This document shows positions 34,525 through 43,345 of a stretch of 64,000 nt of DNA, piece after piece. A program made the position numbers and the translations under genes. The DNA is from Paenibacillus sp. An7. Lineage in GTDB: Bacteria > Bacillota > Bacilli > Paenibacillales > Paenibacillaceae. Location: the NCBI RefSeq assembly GCF_009870785.1, contig NZ_WTWX01000009.1, positions 1-64,000 on the forward strand, in the 5' to 3' direction. The notes under the pieces were generated by a model. The model did not search any database, was not told where the DNA came from, and saw nothing but the letters and a program-made list of their open reading frames with translations. Each line of letters starts with the position of its first letter. The stretch's first letter is position 1.

Positions 34525-34600
34525 GCAGAAACAGACGATGTTTCAAAAACGATATCTATTTTTATTACACCAAGGAACTTTACATTAATCATGAAATAAA

Positions 34601-34641
34601 AGGGAGACCCGCTCCAAACCGGATGGCCTCCTCCTTTTTTT
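34601..34641 (+). terminator. Probable terminator of ctaB
   Basis: An imperfect stem (AAAGGGAGACCCGCTCC with GGATGGCCTCCTCCTTT) ends in a T-run. Confidence 0.6.
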
Positions 34642-34742
34642 ACTCTATAACTTCAAAATTGTTACATAGTTGGATTGATTTTATAATACCTATAGGTGCA
34701 TTCATCAGGAATAACCATTTATGAAAGAAGGAGCGGATCTTC

Positions 34743-35357
34743 TTGATTTTTAAAAAGTACATATGGACTTGGATTTTACTATTGATCGCAGCAGTGATGG
34801 CAGGTTATCTCATTTATAATTCGCTCGATTTTGGAAAAGAGGAGTATCCAAAGTTAGGCAAAGTAGAAACTTTCTCAATGGAGAATGTAGATGGAAGCAA
34901 GGTTTCTCTAGAGGATACGGAAGGGAAGACACGTCTGTTTTATTTCTATTTTACAAGTTGTCCTGATGTATGCCCGGTAACGACCTTCAGCCTGTCTCAG
35001 GTTCAGGAACTGCTGAAGGAAGATGAAACGTTTGGCAAGAAAGCTTCTTTTGTTTCCATATCATTTGATCCGGAAGTGGATACGAGAGAAACCATCAAAG
35101 CTTTCGCAGATCGGTTCAAAGCAGATTATTCTGGATGGTATTTCCTAAGAGGAGATGCAGAAGAGACAAAGCAGTTAGCAAGAGAATCATTCAAAATTCT
35201 CATTGAAGGAAATAGTGTGGATAATTTCGTACATGCTAATCTTATTGCATTAGTAGATCAGGACAACAATATCCGCAAAATCTATAATGCCTCTAATACA
35301 GAAGAAGCTGCGCCGGAGATCATTGCAAGAGACGTTAGGAATGTAGTGAGTGAATAA
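34743..35357 (+). CDS. SCO1/SenC family copper chaperone
   Basis: 204 residues. One N-terminal membrane anchor (residues 8-24) and an extracytoplasmic thioredoxin-fold domain with the Cu-binding CPDVC (Cys73, Cys77) and His164 (NFVHANL). SCO proteins deliver copper to the CuA site of cytochrome c oxidase (B. subtilis YpmQ). The start is TTG with GAAGGAGC upstream. Its place after ctaB fits an oxidase-assembly role. No lipobox Cys is present, so the anchor is a transmembrane helix. Confidence 0.92.
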   Translation: MIFKKYIWTWILLLIAAVMAGYLIYNSLDFGKEEYPKLGKVETFSMENVDGSKVSLEDTEGKTRLFYFYFTSCPDVCPVTTFSLSQVQELLKEDETFGKKASFVSISFDPEVDTRETIKAFADRFKADYSGWYFLRGDAEETKQLARESFKILIEGNSVDNFVHANLIALVDQDNNIRKIYNASNTEEAAPEIIARDVRNVVSE

Positions 35358-35375
35358 GTTTATCTATGTATTGAG

Positions 35376-35411
35376 AAAGCTGTGTCCATTAAAAGGAACA
35401 GCTTTTTTTAC
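35376..35411 (+). terminator. Terminator of the sco gene
   Basis: AAAGCTGTGTCC and GGAACAGCTTT with loop ATTAAAA, then TTTTTT; it overlaps the 3' end of the convergent toprim gene. Confidence 0.8.
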
Positions 35412-35764
35412 TTATCAAAATGGCTGGTGAAGTCAGGATAGATAATGTATTCATCAAGCCCTGCTTTTTCTAACTGGGCAATAAGATACTCATCAGGCGT
35501 ACCTTCCACCCCAGCATAACCTCGTCTTGTATAAATATGTTCTGCATCCGGGAAGGTATCTCTGAGTTCACCTCGAATGCGTTTTCCAGAACTGTCATTA
35601 TCCATAAACAAATAAACTTCATCATATTTAATCTGTTTACGAAGTTTTTCCAGCTTCATGCTGTTCAGTGTTCCATACGTGCACAAAATAGAAATATCGG
35701 GTTGTAACAACCGACGGAGTTTGCTGCGATCATTTTTGCCTTCGACAATGACATGAATCGGCAT
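35408..35764 (-). CDS. Toprim-domain protein
   Basis: 118 residues. A stand-alone toprim fold: the Glu motif HVIVEGKNDRSKLR at the N-terminus and the DxD motif LFMDNDSSGKRIR (Asp around residue 53 and 55). Related small proteins include B. subtilis YusF and the ribonuclease M5 N-domain; function is undefined, possibly a nuclease or topoisomerase-like metal enzyme. The ATG at 35764 follows AAGAGGTGAAGC. Four extra codons from an upstream GTG are less likely. Confidence 0.85.
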   Translation of the reverse strand: MPIHVIVEGKNDRSKLRRLLQPDISILCTYGTLNSMKLEKLRKQIKYDEVYLFMDNDSSGKRIRGELRDTFPDAEHIYTRRGYAGVEGTPDEYLIAQLEKAGLDEYIIYPDFTSHFDK

Positions 35765-35863
35765 CGTATGCTTCACCTCTTGTTTTATTCGCGTATGGAC
35801 TCGAAATTCCCCGGGAAATGTTTATGTTCTATTTTATCGCAAAGTAAGGATTTCATGCAAAAA

Positions 35864-35889
35864 AGATCAGTCTATGATTGGACTGATCT
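35864..35889 (-). terminator. Terminator of the MFS transporter gene
   Basis: AGATCAGTC and GACTGATCT; on the minus strand the stem is followed by TTTTTTGC. A second small inverted repeat, GGCAAAC/GTTTGCC, lies at 35899-35925. Confidence 0.82.
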
Positions 35890-35938
35890 CAGATTGTAGG
35901 CAAACTAGTCGCCGCTCGTTTGCCTAGAGTCTTATTTA

Positions 35939-37090
35939 TTAGATGTGTTTTGGTTCCGGAGTAAGTGCGGCAGTGCGTACCTGTTTAGAAAAAGGTAAGA
36001 ATAACAGACCGATCATGAGGACAAGGAAAGCTAGGAAGTAAGGGGAAATCTCCATTCGAATCTGCCCGGCGGCAATGGGACCTACAAAAGAACCTAATGA
36101 AGTGGCAATGGACTGAATGGAGAAAATCCGCCCAAGCCTGGCTCCGCCACTTAACTGCACAAACATGGTCGCTAGTGCCGGGAATATGATTCCTTTGGAT
36201 GTACCAAGGACATAGAGGACAAGCCACAAAGGCATTTCAGGTACAGAAGCCAGCAGAAAGAAGCTGATTGCCATCAGTAATACGCCTGCCGCAAGACGAA
36301 GCTTTGTCGAATAACGATTGAGGAACAACATACTGAGTGTAGTGAGTGCTCCTAAACTGATGATGGAGAATAGCAGGCCTGTTGATAAAATGGAAGCTGA
36401 TCCGCTGCCTCTTAGAGGGAGTTCAAAGAAAAGAACGCCTTGAGAGCATGCGATAACTAGCGGTAAAACAAAATAACGCCAAGATATGGGAAGAAAACGA
36501 CCTTCCATAGGAGGCAGCACTTTGGCACTCTGCGTACTGGCTTCCTTCACAGCAGGTATGGTGAAAAACGCCATAAGACCAGTGATGACCAGTAAAATCC
36601 CAAGAATCTGAAAAGTCCCGGAAAAGCCAATACCTGCAACAATGAAGGCGCCCGCTGCGGGAGAGACCACAGAAGCCAGTGTATGGACTACACCATGTCC
36701 TGACATATACTTTCCTTGCGTAGTTGGATCAGACGACAACTGAGCAAGCAGAGTCATACAGGCAGGAGAGAGAAAGGCAAGAACAAATCCGCTGAGTGCC
36801 CGTAAAATAAGCAGTTGCCACGGGGTATCAACATAGGCTTGAAGCAACAATAGAATTCCAGCGGTCGTTAGACTGAAAATAATATAACGCTTGCTTCCGT
36901 GCTTATCGATTTTTGTGCCTGCAATCAGATTTCCCGGTAGATGAGTTAAGGAATAAATCCCCATCATCCAACCAATAAAGGTGGGAGCTGCGCCTAATGA
37001 AATTGCAAAAGGCGTAAGAATCGGATACTGAGCATGTAAATCAAAGAAGGCTAAAAAAAGAAATAAATAAAGCCATATGGCCGTTTTCAA
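35939..37090 (-). CDS. Major facilitator superfamily transporter
   Basis: 383 residues with about 12 membrane segments and the MFS loop 2-3 motif in GTKIDKHGSKRYII. It resembles drug or metabolite efflux carriers; the substrate is unknown. The TTG at 37090 is chosen because GGGAGGTG lies 8 bases upstream, whereas the frame's first ATG would overlap that ribosome site. No adjacent regulator. Confidence 0.87.
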   Translation of the reverse strand: MKTAIWLYLFLFLAFFDLHAQYPILTPFAISLGAAPTFIGWMMGIYSLTHLPGNLIAGTKIDKHGSKRYIIFSLTTAGILLLLQAYVDTPWQLLILRALSGFVLAFLSPACMTLLAQLSSDPTTQGKYMSGHGVVHTLASVVSPAAGAFIVAGIGFSGTFQILGILLVITGLMAFFTIPAVKEASTQSAKVLPPMEGRFLPISWRYFVLPLVIACSQGVLFFELPLRGSGSASILSTGLLFSIISLGALTTLSMLFLNRYSTKLRLAAGVLLMAISFFLLASVPEMPLWLVLYVLGTSKGIIFPALATMFVQLSGGARLGRIFSIQSIATSLGSFVGPIAAGQIRMEISPYFLAFLVLMIGLLFLPFSKQVRTAALTPEPKHI

Positions 37091-37271
37091 GGAAACAGCA
37101 CCTCCCATTTCAATATATAGCTAGAACATCGTATGATATACTTGTACGCCTAATGGGACAGTCTTATACCGTATTTTTGCGTAAACGCGTGCTTAGCTGA
37201 CAGCAGTAAAGGTAATCATGTATAATATTCGGGAACTCATATCAATGGAGTTCGGGAGGTGGATGATCATA

Positions 37272-37706
37272 ATGGATTTAGAAATATGGAAAGAGTTCGT
37301 TCAGCAAAATTGGCTGGTTATTATTGTTGCTTTGATATTGTTGTTTATCGTCATTAATGTGCTTAAGACGGTACTCAAGTGGGCTATCGTTCTTGTAATT
37401 GTGGCCGCACTGATCATATACAGCGGTGTTTCTTTAGACCAGATCAAAGATGTGGTTACGGATGTAAGTTCGTCTACTGTAGAAACGGTGAAAACAGAGG
37501 CACAAGAACTAATGCAGAACGAAGCGAAGCAAGCTACTTATGTTCTTCACGAGGACGGGACGTTTACGATTACGAGCCCTAATGTGGAAGTTACAGGAGA
37601 ACAAGGTAAAGATAAAGTGAAAGTAAGTCTGCGCGGTGTATCTGTAGGTGAATGGAGTATTAATAATGCCGCTGTGAAACAGTACATGGAAACCGCACAA
37701 AACTAA
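37272..37706 (+). CDS. Hypothetical membrane-anchored protein
   Basis: 144 residues from the ATG at 37272 (GGGAGGT 11 bases upstream; ATG at 37263 is an alternative). Two adjacent hydrophobic stretches (about 13-28 and 32-48) are followed by a polar domain with repeated strand pattern (TYVLHEDGTFTITSPNVEV, then KVKVSLRGVSVGEW). No family is recognised. It lies 41 bases before the CvpA/transglutaminase gene and is probably co-transcribed with it and the first PBP. Confidence 0.72.
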   Translation: MDLEIWKEFVQQNWLVIIVALILLFIVINVLKTVLKWAIVLVIVAALIIYSGVSLDQIKDVVTDVSSSTVETVKTEAQELMQNEAKQATYVLHEDGTFTITSPNVEVTGEQGKDKVKVSLRGVSVGEWSINNAAVKQYMETAQN

Positions 37707-37747
37707 ATAAAGATAAATATAAGTATAGGTATAACAGGGGTGAAAAC

Positions 37748-38899
37748 ATGTTCGAATCATGGATCGATAGCCTATTGAACGGAAATGTGGTCACGCTTGT
37801 TCTATTGGTCATTCTCCTTGTTTCACTGATTCAAGGATTTGCAAGAGGAGCTTCACGCTCAGCAGGAGCGCTGGTAAACCTGATAACGGAAGGGATGTTT
37901 ACCGTCATCGGTCTAGCTAGTGCTTTTTTCCTCTCCATGAAGTTATCTCCAATGGTTCAAACGTGGCTAGCACAATACAGTGAGAACATTCCTAATCGAG
38001 ATTTGAAAGTATGGGAGCAAATTTATTATACTGCCATTACCGGGCTGACTGATTTTCCGTTAATGCGATTTGCTGTTCTTTTTATGATTAGTTATGCAGT
38101 GATACGTTTTGTTCTTTCTGTAATTGGTAGTTTGCTTACAGGGCTTGGCCTAGGTAGGACAAATGCCAGATCTCGTAAGGACCCAGGAATGATTAGCCGC
38201 CTTCTTGGTGCTGCTTTCGGAGTTGTTGTCGGTATAGCGAGAAGCATACTGGTAATAGCACTGTTATTTATAGTAGTGAGTCTATACCCGGGAAGTACAT
38301 TCAGCAATTATGTGGAATCATCCCCTTTGTATCAGCAGGGTGCCAAGAAAGTAATTGAACCGCTCTCGGGAACGCTGATTAAGGAACGGCTTCCTGTCAT
38401 TACCCAAGCGGCAAAGAATGAACTAACTGGCATGATGCATAGAAGATATGAGGTGATTGATCGGAGTATCCCTAAGGATATCGAAGGAGCAGCTTCTAAA
38501 GTGACAGAGAATGCAGTCACTGATGAAGAAAAAGCAAAGGCGCTCTATCAATGGGTAGGTACTCGTGTTGGGTATGATTACGGTAAAGTAGAGGACTACG
38601 AGCAAAGAGGCATCTGGAATGAGCAAACACCGCAGGATACATTTCGAACGATGAAAGGGGTTTGCATTGACTATGCAAGGCTATACGCGGTTATGGCCCG
38701 ATCAGAAGGACTCGATGTAAAAGTCATTACAGGTCTTGGATATAATGGACAAGGCGGATACGGTGCTCATGCCTGGAACGAAGTGTATTTAAGCGAAACA
38801 GATGAGTGGGTACCTCTTGATCCAACTTGGGCGAATAGTGGGAATTGGTTCAATCCATCTAATTTCTACGACACCCATATCAAAGATCAGTCCTTATAA
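37748..38899 (+). CDS. CvpA-like membrane domain fused to transglutaminase-like domain
   Basis: 383 residues. Residues 1-185 contain about four or five membrane segments in a CvpA/colicin V-production-like pattern (LVILLVSLIQGFARGASRSA). The C-terminal 130 residues are a transglutaminase-like cysteine domain with an intact triad: Cys306 (GVCIDYARLY), His341 (HAWNEVYL) and Asp358 (LDPTW). The enzyme domain probably faces outward and may hydrolyse or link wall peptides or proteins; the reaction is not known. AGGGGTG precedes the ATG, and PBP A starts 39 bases downstream. Confidence 0.85.
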   Translation: MFESWIDSLLNGNVVTLVLLVILLVSLIQGFARGASRSAGALVNLITEGMFTVIGLASAFFLSMKLSPMVQTWLAQYSENIPNRDLKVWEQIYYTAITGLTDFPLMRFAVLFMISYAVIRFVLSVIGSLLTGLGLGRTNARSRKDPGMISRLLGAAFGVVVGIARSILVIALLFIVVSLYPGSTFSNYVESSPLYQQGAKKVIEPLSGTLIKERLPVITQAAKNELTGMMHRRYEVIDRSIPKDIEGAASKVTENAVTDEEKAKALYQWVGTRVGYDYGKVEDYEQRGIWNEQTPQDTFRTMKGVCIDYARLYAVMARSEGLDVKVITGLGYNGQGGYGAHAWNEVYLSETDEWVPLDPTWANSGNWFNPSNFYDTHIKDQSL

Positions 38900-38938
38900 T
38901 GTACTTGTTAAACCGTAGTTAGAAAGGATAGTTTTGGA

Positions 38939-41005
38939 ATGAGCAAAGAGGGAACAGACCCGTATATGAAAAAAGTGATTGCAAAGGAGAAGAGATTTAC
39001 TTTCAGGCTTAATGTCTTTTTCCTGGCAACCTTTTTGATCTTTGGTGCATTGATCATCAGGCTGGCATATCTGCAGCTGGTTCAGGGTCCTACGCTAAAA
39101 AAAGAAGAAGCAAGTGTCGCAACGAAAAGTGTATCTCTTTCACCCATTCGGGGAACGATATTCGACTCTACGGGTGAGAATCGGCTCGCCTATTCGACCT
39201 CAACTCAGTCTTTGTATGTGAGTTTAGATAAAAACTACACCCGTGAAGAAAACAAAGACGAATTAAAAGAACTGGTTTCGGGTCTCAAGCATGTTTTTGA
39301 CCGGTATGGTGATTCGAGCAAAACAATGACAGAAGATGAAATTGAGGAAGCTCTTGATATATCCTATCGCAAGAATTACGGATATACGCCGAGAAGAATC
39401 AAGACAGATCTGACTGACGAAGAAATCGCCTATTTTCTATCCCATAAGGATAAGTTTCCAACCGTAGAAGTGGTGGAAGAAAATGTGAGACGTTATGACG
39501 AGGATACCGTTGCCGTACAAACGGTAGGATATATGAAACCATTCCGTTCCGTAATTGATCCGGATTATGGACTCGGTTATTATCTGAAGGCCAAGGAAGA
39601 AACCGACCCTAAGCTTCAATATCTGGATGATGAGGAAGTCGGATATGATGGTATAGAGCTTATGTTTCAAGAGGAGTTAAGAGGGACGAAAGGTGTTAAG
39701 ACCTTCCCAGTGAACTCACAAAATCAAATTTCTGGTGAAGCAGAAATTACAGCTCCTAAAAAAGGGAATAACGTATGGTTATCTATTCATAAAGATGTTC
39801 AGTTGGCTGCTGAGCAGGCAATCATGGACCAATTGGAATATTTGCAAACAACAAGTAATTCTAGTATTAAAGCTCCAAACGCCAAAACGGGATTTGCAGT
39901 TGCCATGGAAGTGGACACAGGCAAGATCGTAACCATGGCGAGTATGCCTGACTATGACCCAAACATTTGGACAAAAGGAAGCATGTCACAAGAAGAACTT
40001 AATAATATTGCTCCTTATGCTTCAAATGGCGCCATTCGTGAAGTGTATCAATCCTACAGCAGCAAAGAAGAGAGTTATAAACACCCATCTTCCACCGTGC
40101 TGCTCGGTTCCGTTATTAAGCCGTTATCAGTTCTCATTGGTCTTCAAGAAAATCTATTTACGACTTCTACTTTATATAATGATGTGGGGGTAGGGAAGTT
40201 TGGTAAGAAAGGTTATGAAACTTCCGTTCGAAATTCGGGGAGTCACGCTTACGGTTTGATTGACCCTGCATTAGCTATTGAACATTCTTCCAATGCATTC
40301 ATGGTAGAAATGGTCGGAAATAAATTATATGAGAAGTATGGCGCAGATGGCGTTGATGTATGGGATAAATATATGAAGGAATTTGGGCTAGGGGTATCGA
40401 CAGAGAGCGGTATACCTAATGAGCAGTCTGGTCTGCGCGAATATATAAATGAAGCTGAGAATAGCAGTTCGCAATCAGCGCTTGCCTATGCTTCATTTGG
40501 GCAGCAAGGGAAGTATACAACACTCCAGCTTGCTCAGTATGCGGCCATGCTTGCGAATGAAGGAAAACGACTGAAACCCCAAATTGCAAGCAAGATTACG
40601 GATGTAGAAGGTAATGTTGTAAAAGAATTTGGTGCAGAAATACTAAACACCGTTGAGTTTGATTCTTCTTTCTGGGATGAAATCAAAGCAGGGATGAATA
40701 GTAATGCTCAAGGATTTGAGGGGTTTCCGTATGATTTTGCTCGCAAAACCGGAACATCTCAGCAAAGTGTAGGCGGTGAACTGGTAGAAAACGGCGTCTT
40801 TATTACATTTGCTCCTAGAGATAACCCGAAACTTGCGATTGCTGTTGTGGTGCCTGAAGGAGGATTTGGTTCTGTCAGTGCAGCGCCTATTGCACGTAAA
40901 ATTTACGATGCTTACGATCAGTATATTGGACTTGACGGAACACCCAAAATTCAAGATTCACAAGATCAGAGCGATGCTTCCGAACAAGATAATTCTGCTG
41001 AATAG
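38939..41005 (+). CDS. Class B penicillin-binding protein, tandem copy A
   Basis: 688 residues. A monofunctional transpeptidase of the PbpA/PbpH (PBP2) type that cross-links peptidoglycan outside the membrane. It has a single N-terminal membrane anchor (about 25-45), a dimerization domain beginning SLSPIRGTIFDSTGENRLAY, and active-site motifs SVIK (Ser391, Lys394), SSN (450-452) and KTGTS (Lys603). The C-terminal tail is acidic. AGAAAGGA lies before the ATG. It is the most diverged of three adjacent homologues and may share a transcript with the transglutaminase gene. A terminator follows. Confidence 0.95.
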   Translation: MSKEGTDPYMKKVIAKEKRFTFRLNVFFLATFLIFGALIIRLAYLQLVQGPTLKKEEASVATKSVSLSPIRGTIFDSTGENRLAYSTSTQSLYVSLDKNYTREENKDELKELVSGLKHVFDRYGDSSKTMTEDEIEEALDISYRKNYGYTPRRIKTDLTDEEIAYFLSHKDKFPTVEVVEENVRRYDEDTVAVQTVGYMKPFRSVIDPDYGLGYYLKAKEETDPKLQYLDDEEVGYDGIELMFQEELRGTKGVKTFPVNSQNQISGEAEITAPKKGNNVWLSIHKDVQLAAEQAIMDQLEYLQTTSNSSIKAPNAKTGFAVAMEVDTGKIVTMASMPDYDPNIWTKGSMSQEELNNIAPYASNGAIREVYQSYSSKEESYKHPSSTVLLGSVIKPLSVLIGLQENLFTTSTLYNDVGVGKFGKKGYETSVRNSGSHAYGLIDPALAIEHSSNAFMVEMVGNKLYEKYGADGVDVWDKYMKEFGLGVSTESGIPNEQSGLREYINEAENSSSQSALAYASFGQQGKYTTLQLAQYAAMLANEGKRLKPQIASKITDVEGNVVKEFGAEILNTVEFDSSFWDEIKAGMNSNAQGFEGFPYDFARKTGTSQQSVGGELVENGVFITFAPRDNPKLAIAVVVPEGGFGSVSAAPIARKIYDAYDQYIGLDGTPKIQDSQDQSDASEQDNSAE

Positions 41006-41040
41006 GCTGTGAAATATCCATATGCAATATGTTATGACAA

Positions 41041-41080
41041 AAACCGTGTGTGCCATGTGATTGAGGCGCACGCGGTTTTG
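41041..41080 (+). terminator. Terminator after PBP A
   Basis: AAACCGTGTGTGCC pairs, with G-T wobbles, with GGCGCACGCGGTTT, followed by TG and T-rich sequence. Confidence 0.75.
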
Positions 41081-41184
41081 TCGTTTTATGACGAAATTGT
41101 AATCAGCAAAAGAGAAATTTGGAACACAGTTGTGGTAGAATGAAAAAGGATATCTATGGAACAGAAAGAAAAGTGAGGTATGGT

Positions 41185-43218
41185 ATGACTCAGCAGCAAA
41201 ATCATGAAAAGGAAGAACTGTCTAATAAGCGCCGATTTAGTTTTCGTCTGAATTTTTTCTTCTTTAGCTCTTTTATTATTTTTTCTATTATTATCATTAG
41301 GCTTGCTGTGCTTCAGTTTGTAGAAGGGCCAGAGCTCGCACAGCAGGAAAGCGGCAGTGTGACTAAGAATATACCGCTGCTTCCGGTAAGGGGTTCCATA
41401 CTTGACTCTACGGGTGAGGTAAAACTTGCTTATTCAGAGCCTATTCAGTCACTGTATATTACTTTATATAAGAACTATAGTAAGCCGACAGACGGTTCAG
41501 TAAATCCAAACCATGAAGAGGCATTGGAGATGGCTGAGCGTCTTGCTGAAGTATTTGAGAAGTATAAAGACCCAGACGCGGAAACATTAACTGCAGCTGA
41601 TATCGAAAAGGCAATGGACCTTAATTATCGGCAAACGCATGGTTATACACCTAGGCTGATTAAAAGTAACTTATCAGAAAAAGAAATTGCTTATTTTTTG
41701 CAGCATAAAAAAGAGTTTCCTGGCGTCAGCGTAATCGAAGAGACGGTAAGAAAGTACGATGAGGATACAGTTGCTGTTCAGGCCATCGGCTATCTTAAAA
41801 CGTTTAAGACCTCAAAAACACTAGAGAAATATAAACAAATAGATGAAACGAACAAAGATCAAACCGAACCAGGGCTAGTGTATTCGGAACTGGAGTCTGT
41901 TGGTGTAGACGGCCTTGAAATGCAGTATCAGGATGAACTTCGTGGTAAAGCAGGGTATAGTCAAATTCCAATCAATCCACTGAATCTTCCAGAAGAAGGA
42001 ACTGTTATCCAGGCCCCTGAAAAAGGAAAAGATATTGTATCTACCATTAATAAGGATATTCAGGTGGAAACGGAACAAGCCATTATGGATCAGCTCGATT
42101 GGCTGCATCGAAATCCTGTCTCTGGTAAATTACATCCTAATGCAACAACCGGTTATGCTGTTGCGATGGAAGTAGATACAGGTAATATTGTGGCAATGGC
42201 GAGTATGCCGGATTATGACCCCAATGATGAATGGGATTATGACAAAATCAAATACATTTATCGTAACGGTACAACAGAATCGTACCCGCCGGATGACTCG
42301 AGAAGACGGATGGAATCAACGGTTCTCTTAGGTTCTACAATTAAACCACTTAGTGTATTAATTGGTTTAAAAGAAGGACTATTCAGTACCAATACGGCTT
42401 ATCAAGATGTAGGGTATGCCCTTTTTGGTCGAGACGACTCTAGAGTACGAAACTCACAGAATCATGTGTATGGTCTTCTTTTCCCAGATACAGCTATTAA
42501 GCACTCCTCGAACGCGTTTATGGTGGATATGGTCGGTGAAAAACTGTATAACAAATTCGGAAGTAAAGGTATTGATATCTGGGATCAGCATATGAAAGAG
42601 TTCGGTCTAGGCGTTGAGACAGGCGTAGATTTACCGCGTGAATTTAAGGGGCAAATCGAGTATAAGAATGAAAAGGAAACAGCTCTTTCCCGGCTTGCCT
42701 TTGCATCCTTTGGACAGCAAGGGAAGTATACGACTATGCAGCTTGCTCAGTATACAACGATGCTTGCTAACAAAGGAAAAAGATTAGAACCACATCTTGT
42801 CAAAGAGATTCGCGATTCGGAAGGAAATGTAGTTAAGAAGATTGAACCTAAGGTACTCAATGAAGTGGATTTTGCAGACGAGTACTGGAATACAGTTCAC
42901 CGCGGAATGTCAACCAATGTGGATATGGCCTTCTCAGGTTTCCCATATGATTTTGCTCGGAAAACAGGTACTTCGCAGCAGGATATTTTTTATAACGGGA
43001 CAAAAAACCGGATTGATAATGGTGTGTTTATTGCCTTTGCACCGCGTAATAATCCGAAACTGGCTGTAGCTGTCGTTATTCCAGAAGGTGGATTTGGTTC
43101 CAGCAGCGCAGCTCCTATTGCTCGTAAAATATTTGATGCTTATGATAAAGTGTACGGTCTCGATGGGGTTCCAAAAGGGAACCCGCAAGATCCTGAAGAA
43201 ATTTCACAGAATGAATAG
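41185..43218 (+). CDS. Class B penicillin-binding protein, tandem copy B
   Basis: 677 residues from the ATG at 41185 (GTGAGGTATGGT upstream), shorter than the longest frame, because homology begins at the RRFSFRLNFFFF anchor. One membrane anchor, dimerization domain (PVRGSILDSTGEVKLAY) and transpeptidase motifs STIK (Ser384, Lys387), SSN (441-443) and KTGTS (Lys593). Very similar to copy C in the catalytic half (IEYKNEKETALSRLAFASFG is identical in both). It has its own terminator at 43232, and an extended -10-like TGGTAGAAT lies at 41133-41141. Confidence 0.95.
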   Translation: MTQQQNHEKEELSNKRRFSFRLNFFFFSSFIIFSIIIIRLAVLQFVEGPELAQQESGSVTKNIPLLPVRGSILDSTGEVKLAYSEPIQSLYITLYKNYSKPTDGSVNPNHEEALEMAERLAEVFEKYKDPDAETLTAADIEKAMDLNYRQTHGYTPRLIKSNLSEKEIAYFLQHKKEFPGVSVIEETVRKYDEDTVAVQAIGYLKTFKTSKTLEKYKQIDETNKDQTEPGLVYSELESVGVDGLEMQYQDELRGKAGYSQIPINPLNLPEEGTVIQAPEKGKDIVSTINKDIQVETEQAIMDQLDWLHRNPVSGKLHPNATTGYAVAMEVDTGNIVAMASMPDYDPNDEWDYDKIKYIYRNGTTESYPPDDSRRRMESTVLLGSTIKPLSVLIGLKEGLFSTNTAYQDVGYALFGRDDSRVRNSQNHVYGLLFPDTAIKHSSNAFMVDMVGEKLYNKFGSKGIDIWDQHMKEFGLGVETGVDLPREFKGQIEYKNEKETALSRLAFASFGQQGKYTTMQLAQYTTMLANKGKRLEPHLVKEIRDSEGNVVKKIEPKVLNEVDFADEYWNTVHRGMSTNVDMAFSGFPYDFARKTGTSQQDIFYNGTKNRIDNGVFIAFAPRNNPKLAVAVVIPEGGFGSSSAAPIARKIFDAYDKVYGLDGVPKGNPQDPEEISQNE

Positions 43219-43231
43219 TAGATTGATAAGA

Positions 43232-43273
43232 AAGACGTCTTTTGCATAAAAGCAAAGGGCGTCTTCTTTTTTG
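43232..43273 (+). terminator. Terminator after PBP B
   Basis: AAGACGTCTTTTGC and GCAAAGGGCGTCTT, followed by CTTTTTT. Its T-run touches the -35 box of the next promoter. Confidence 0.85.
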
Positions 43274-43300
43274 TACAATAGTGGTAAATGTTGGTATAAT
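43271..43300 (+). promoter_or_regulatory. Probable sigma-A promoter of PBP C
   Basis: TTGTAC (43271-43276), 18-base spacer, TATAAT (43295-43300) with an extended TG element. It directly follows the PBP B terminator, so copy C can be expressed on its own. Confidence 0.7.
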
Positions 43301-43345
43301 TAGAGTATATGTACAGTTGTTGTTTTATCTATGGGGGGACTACGA

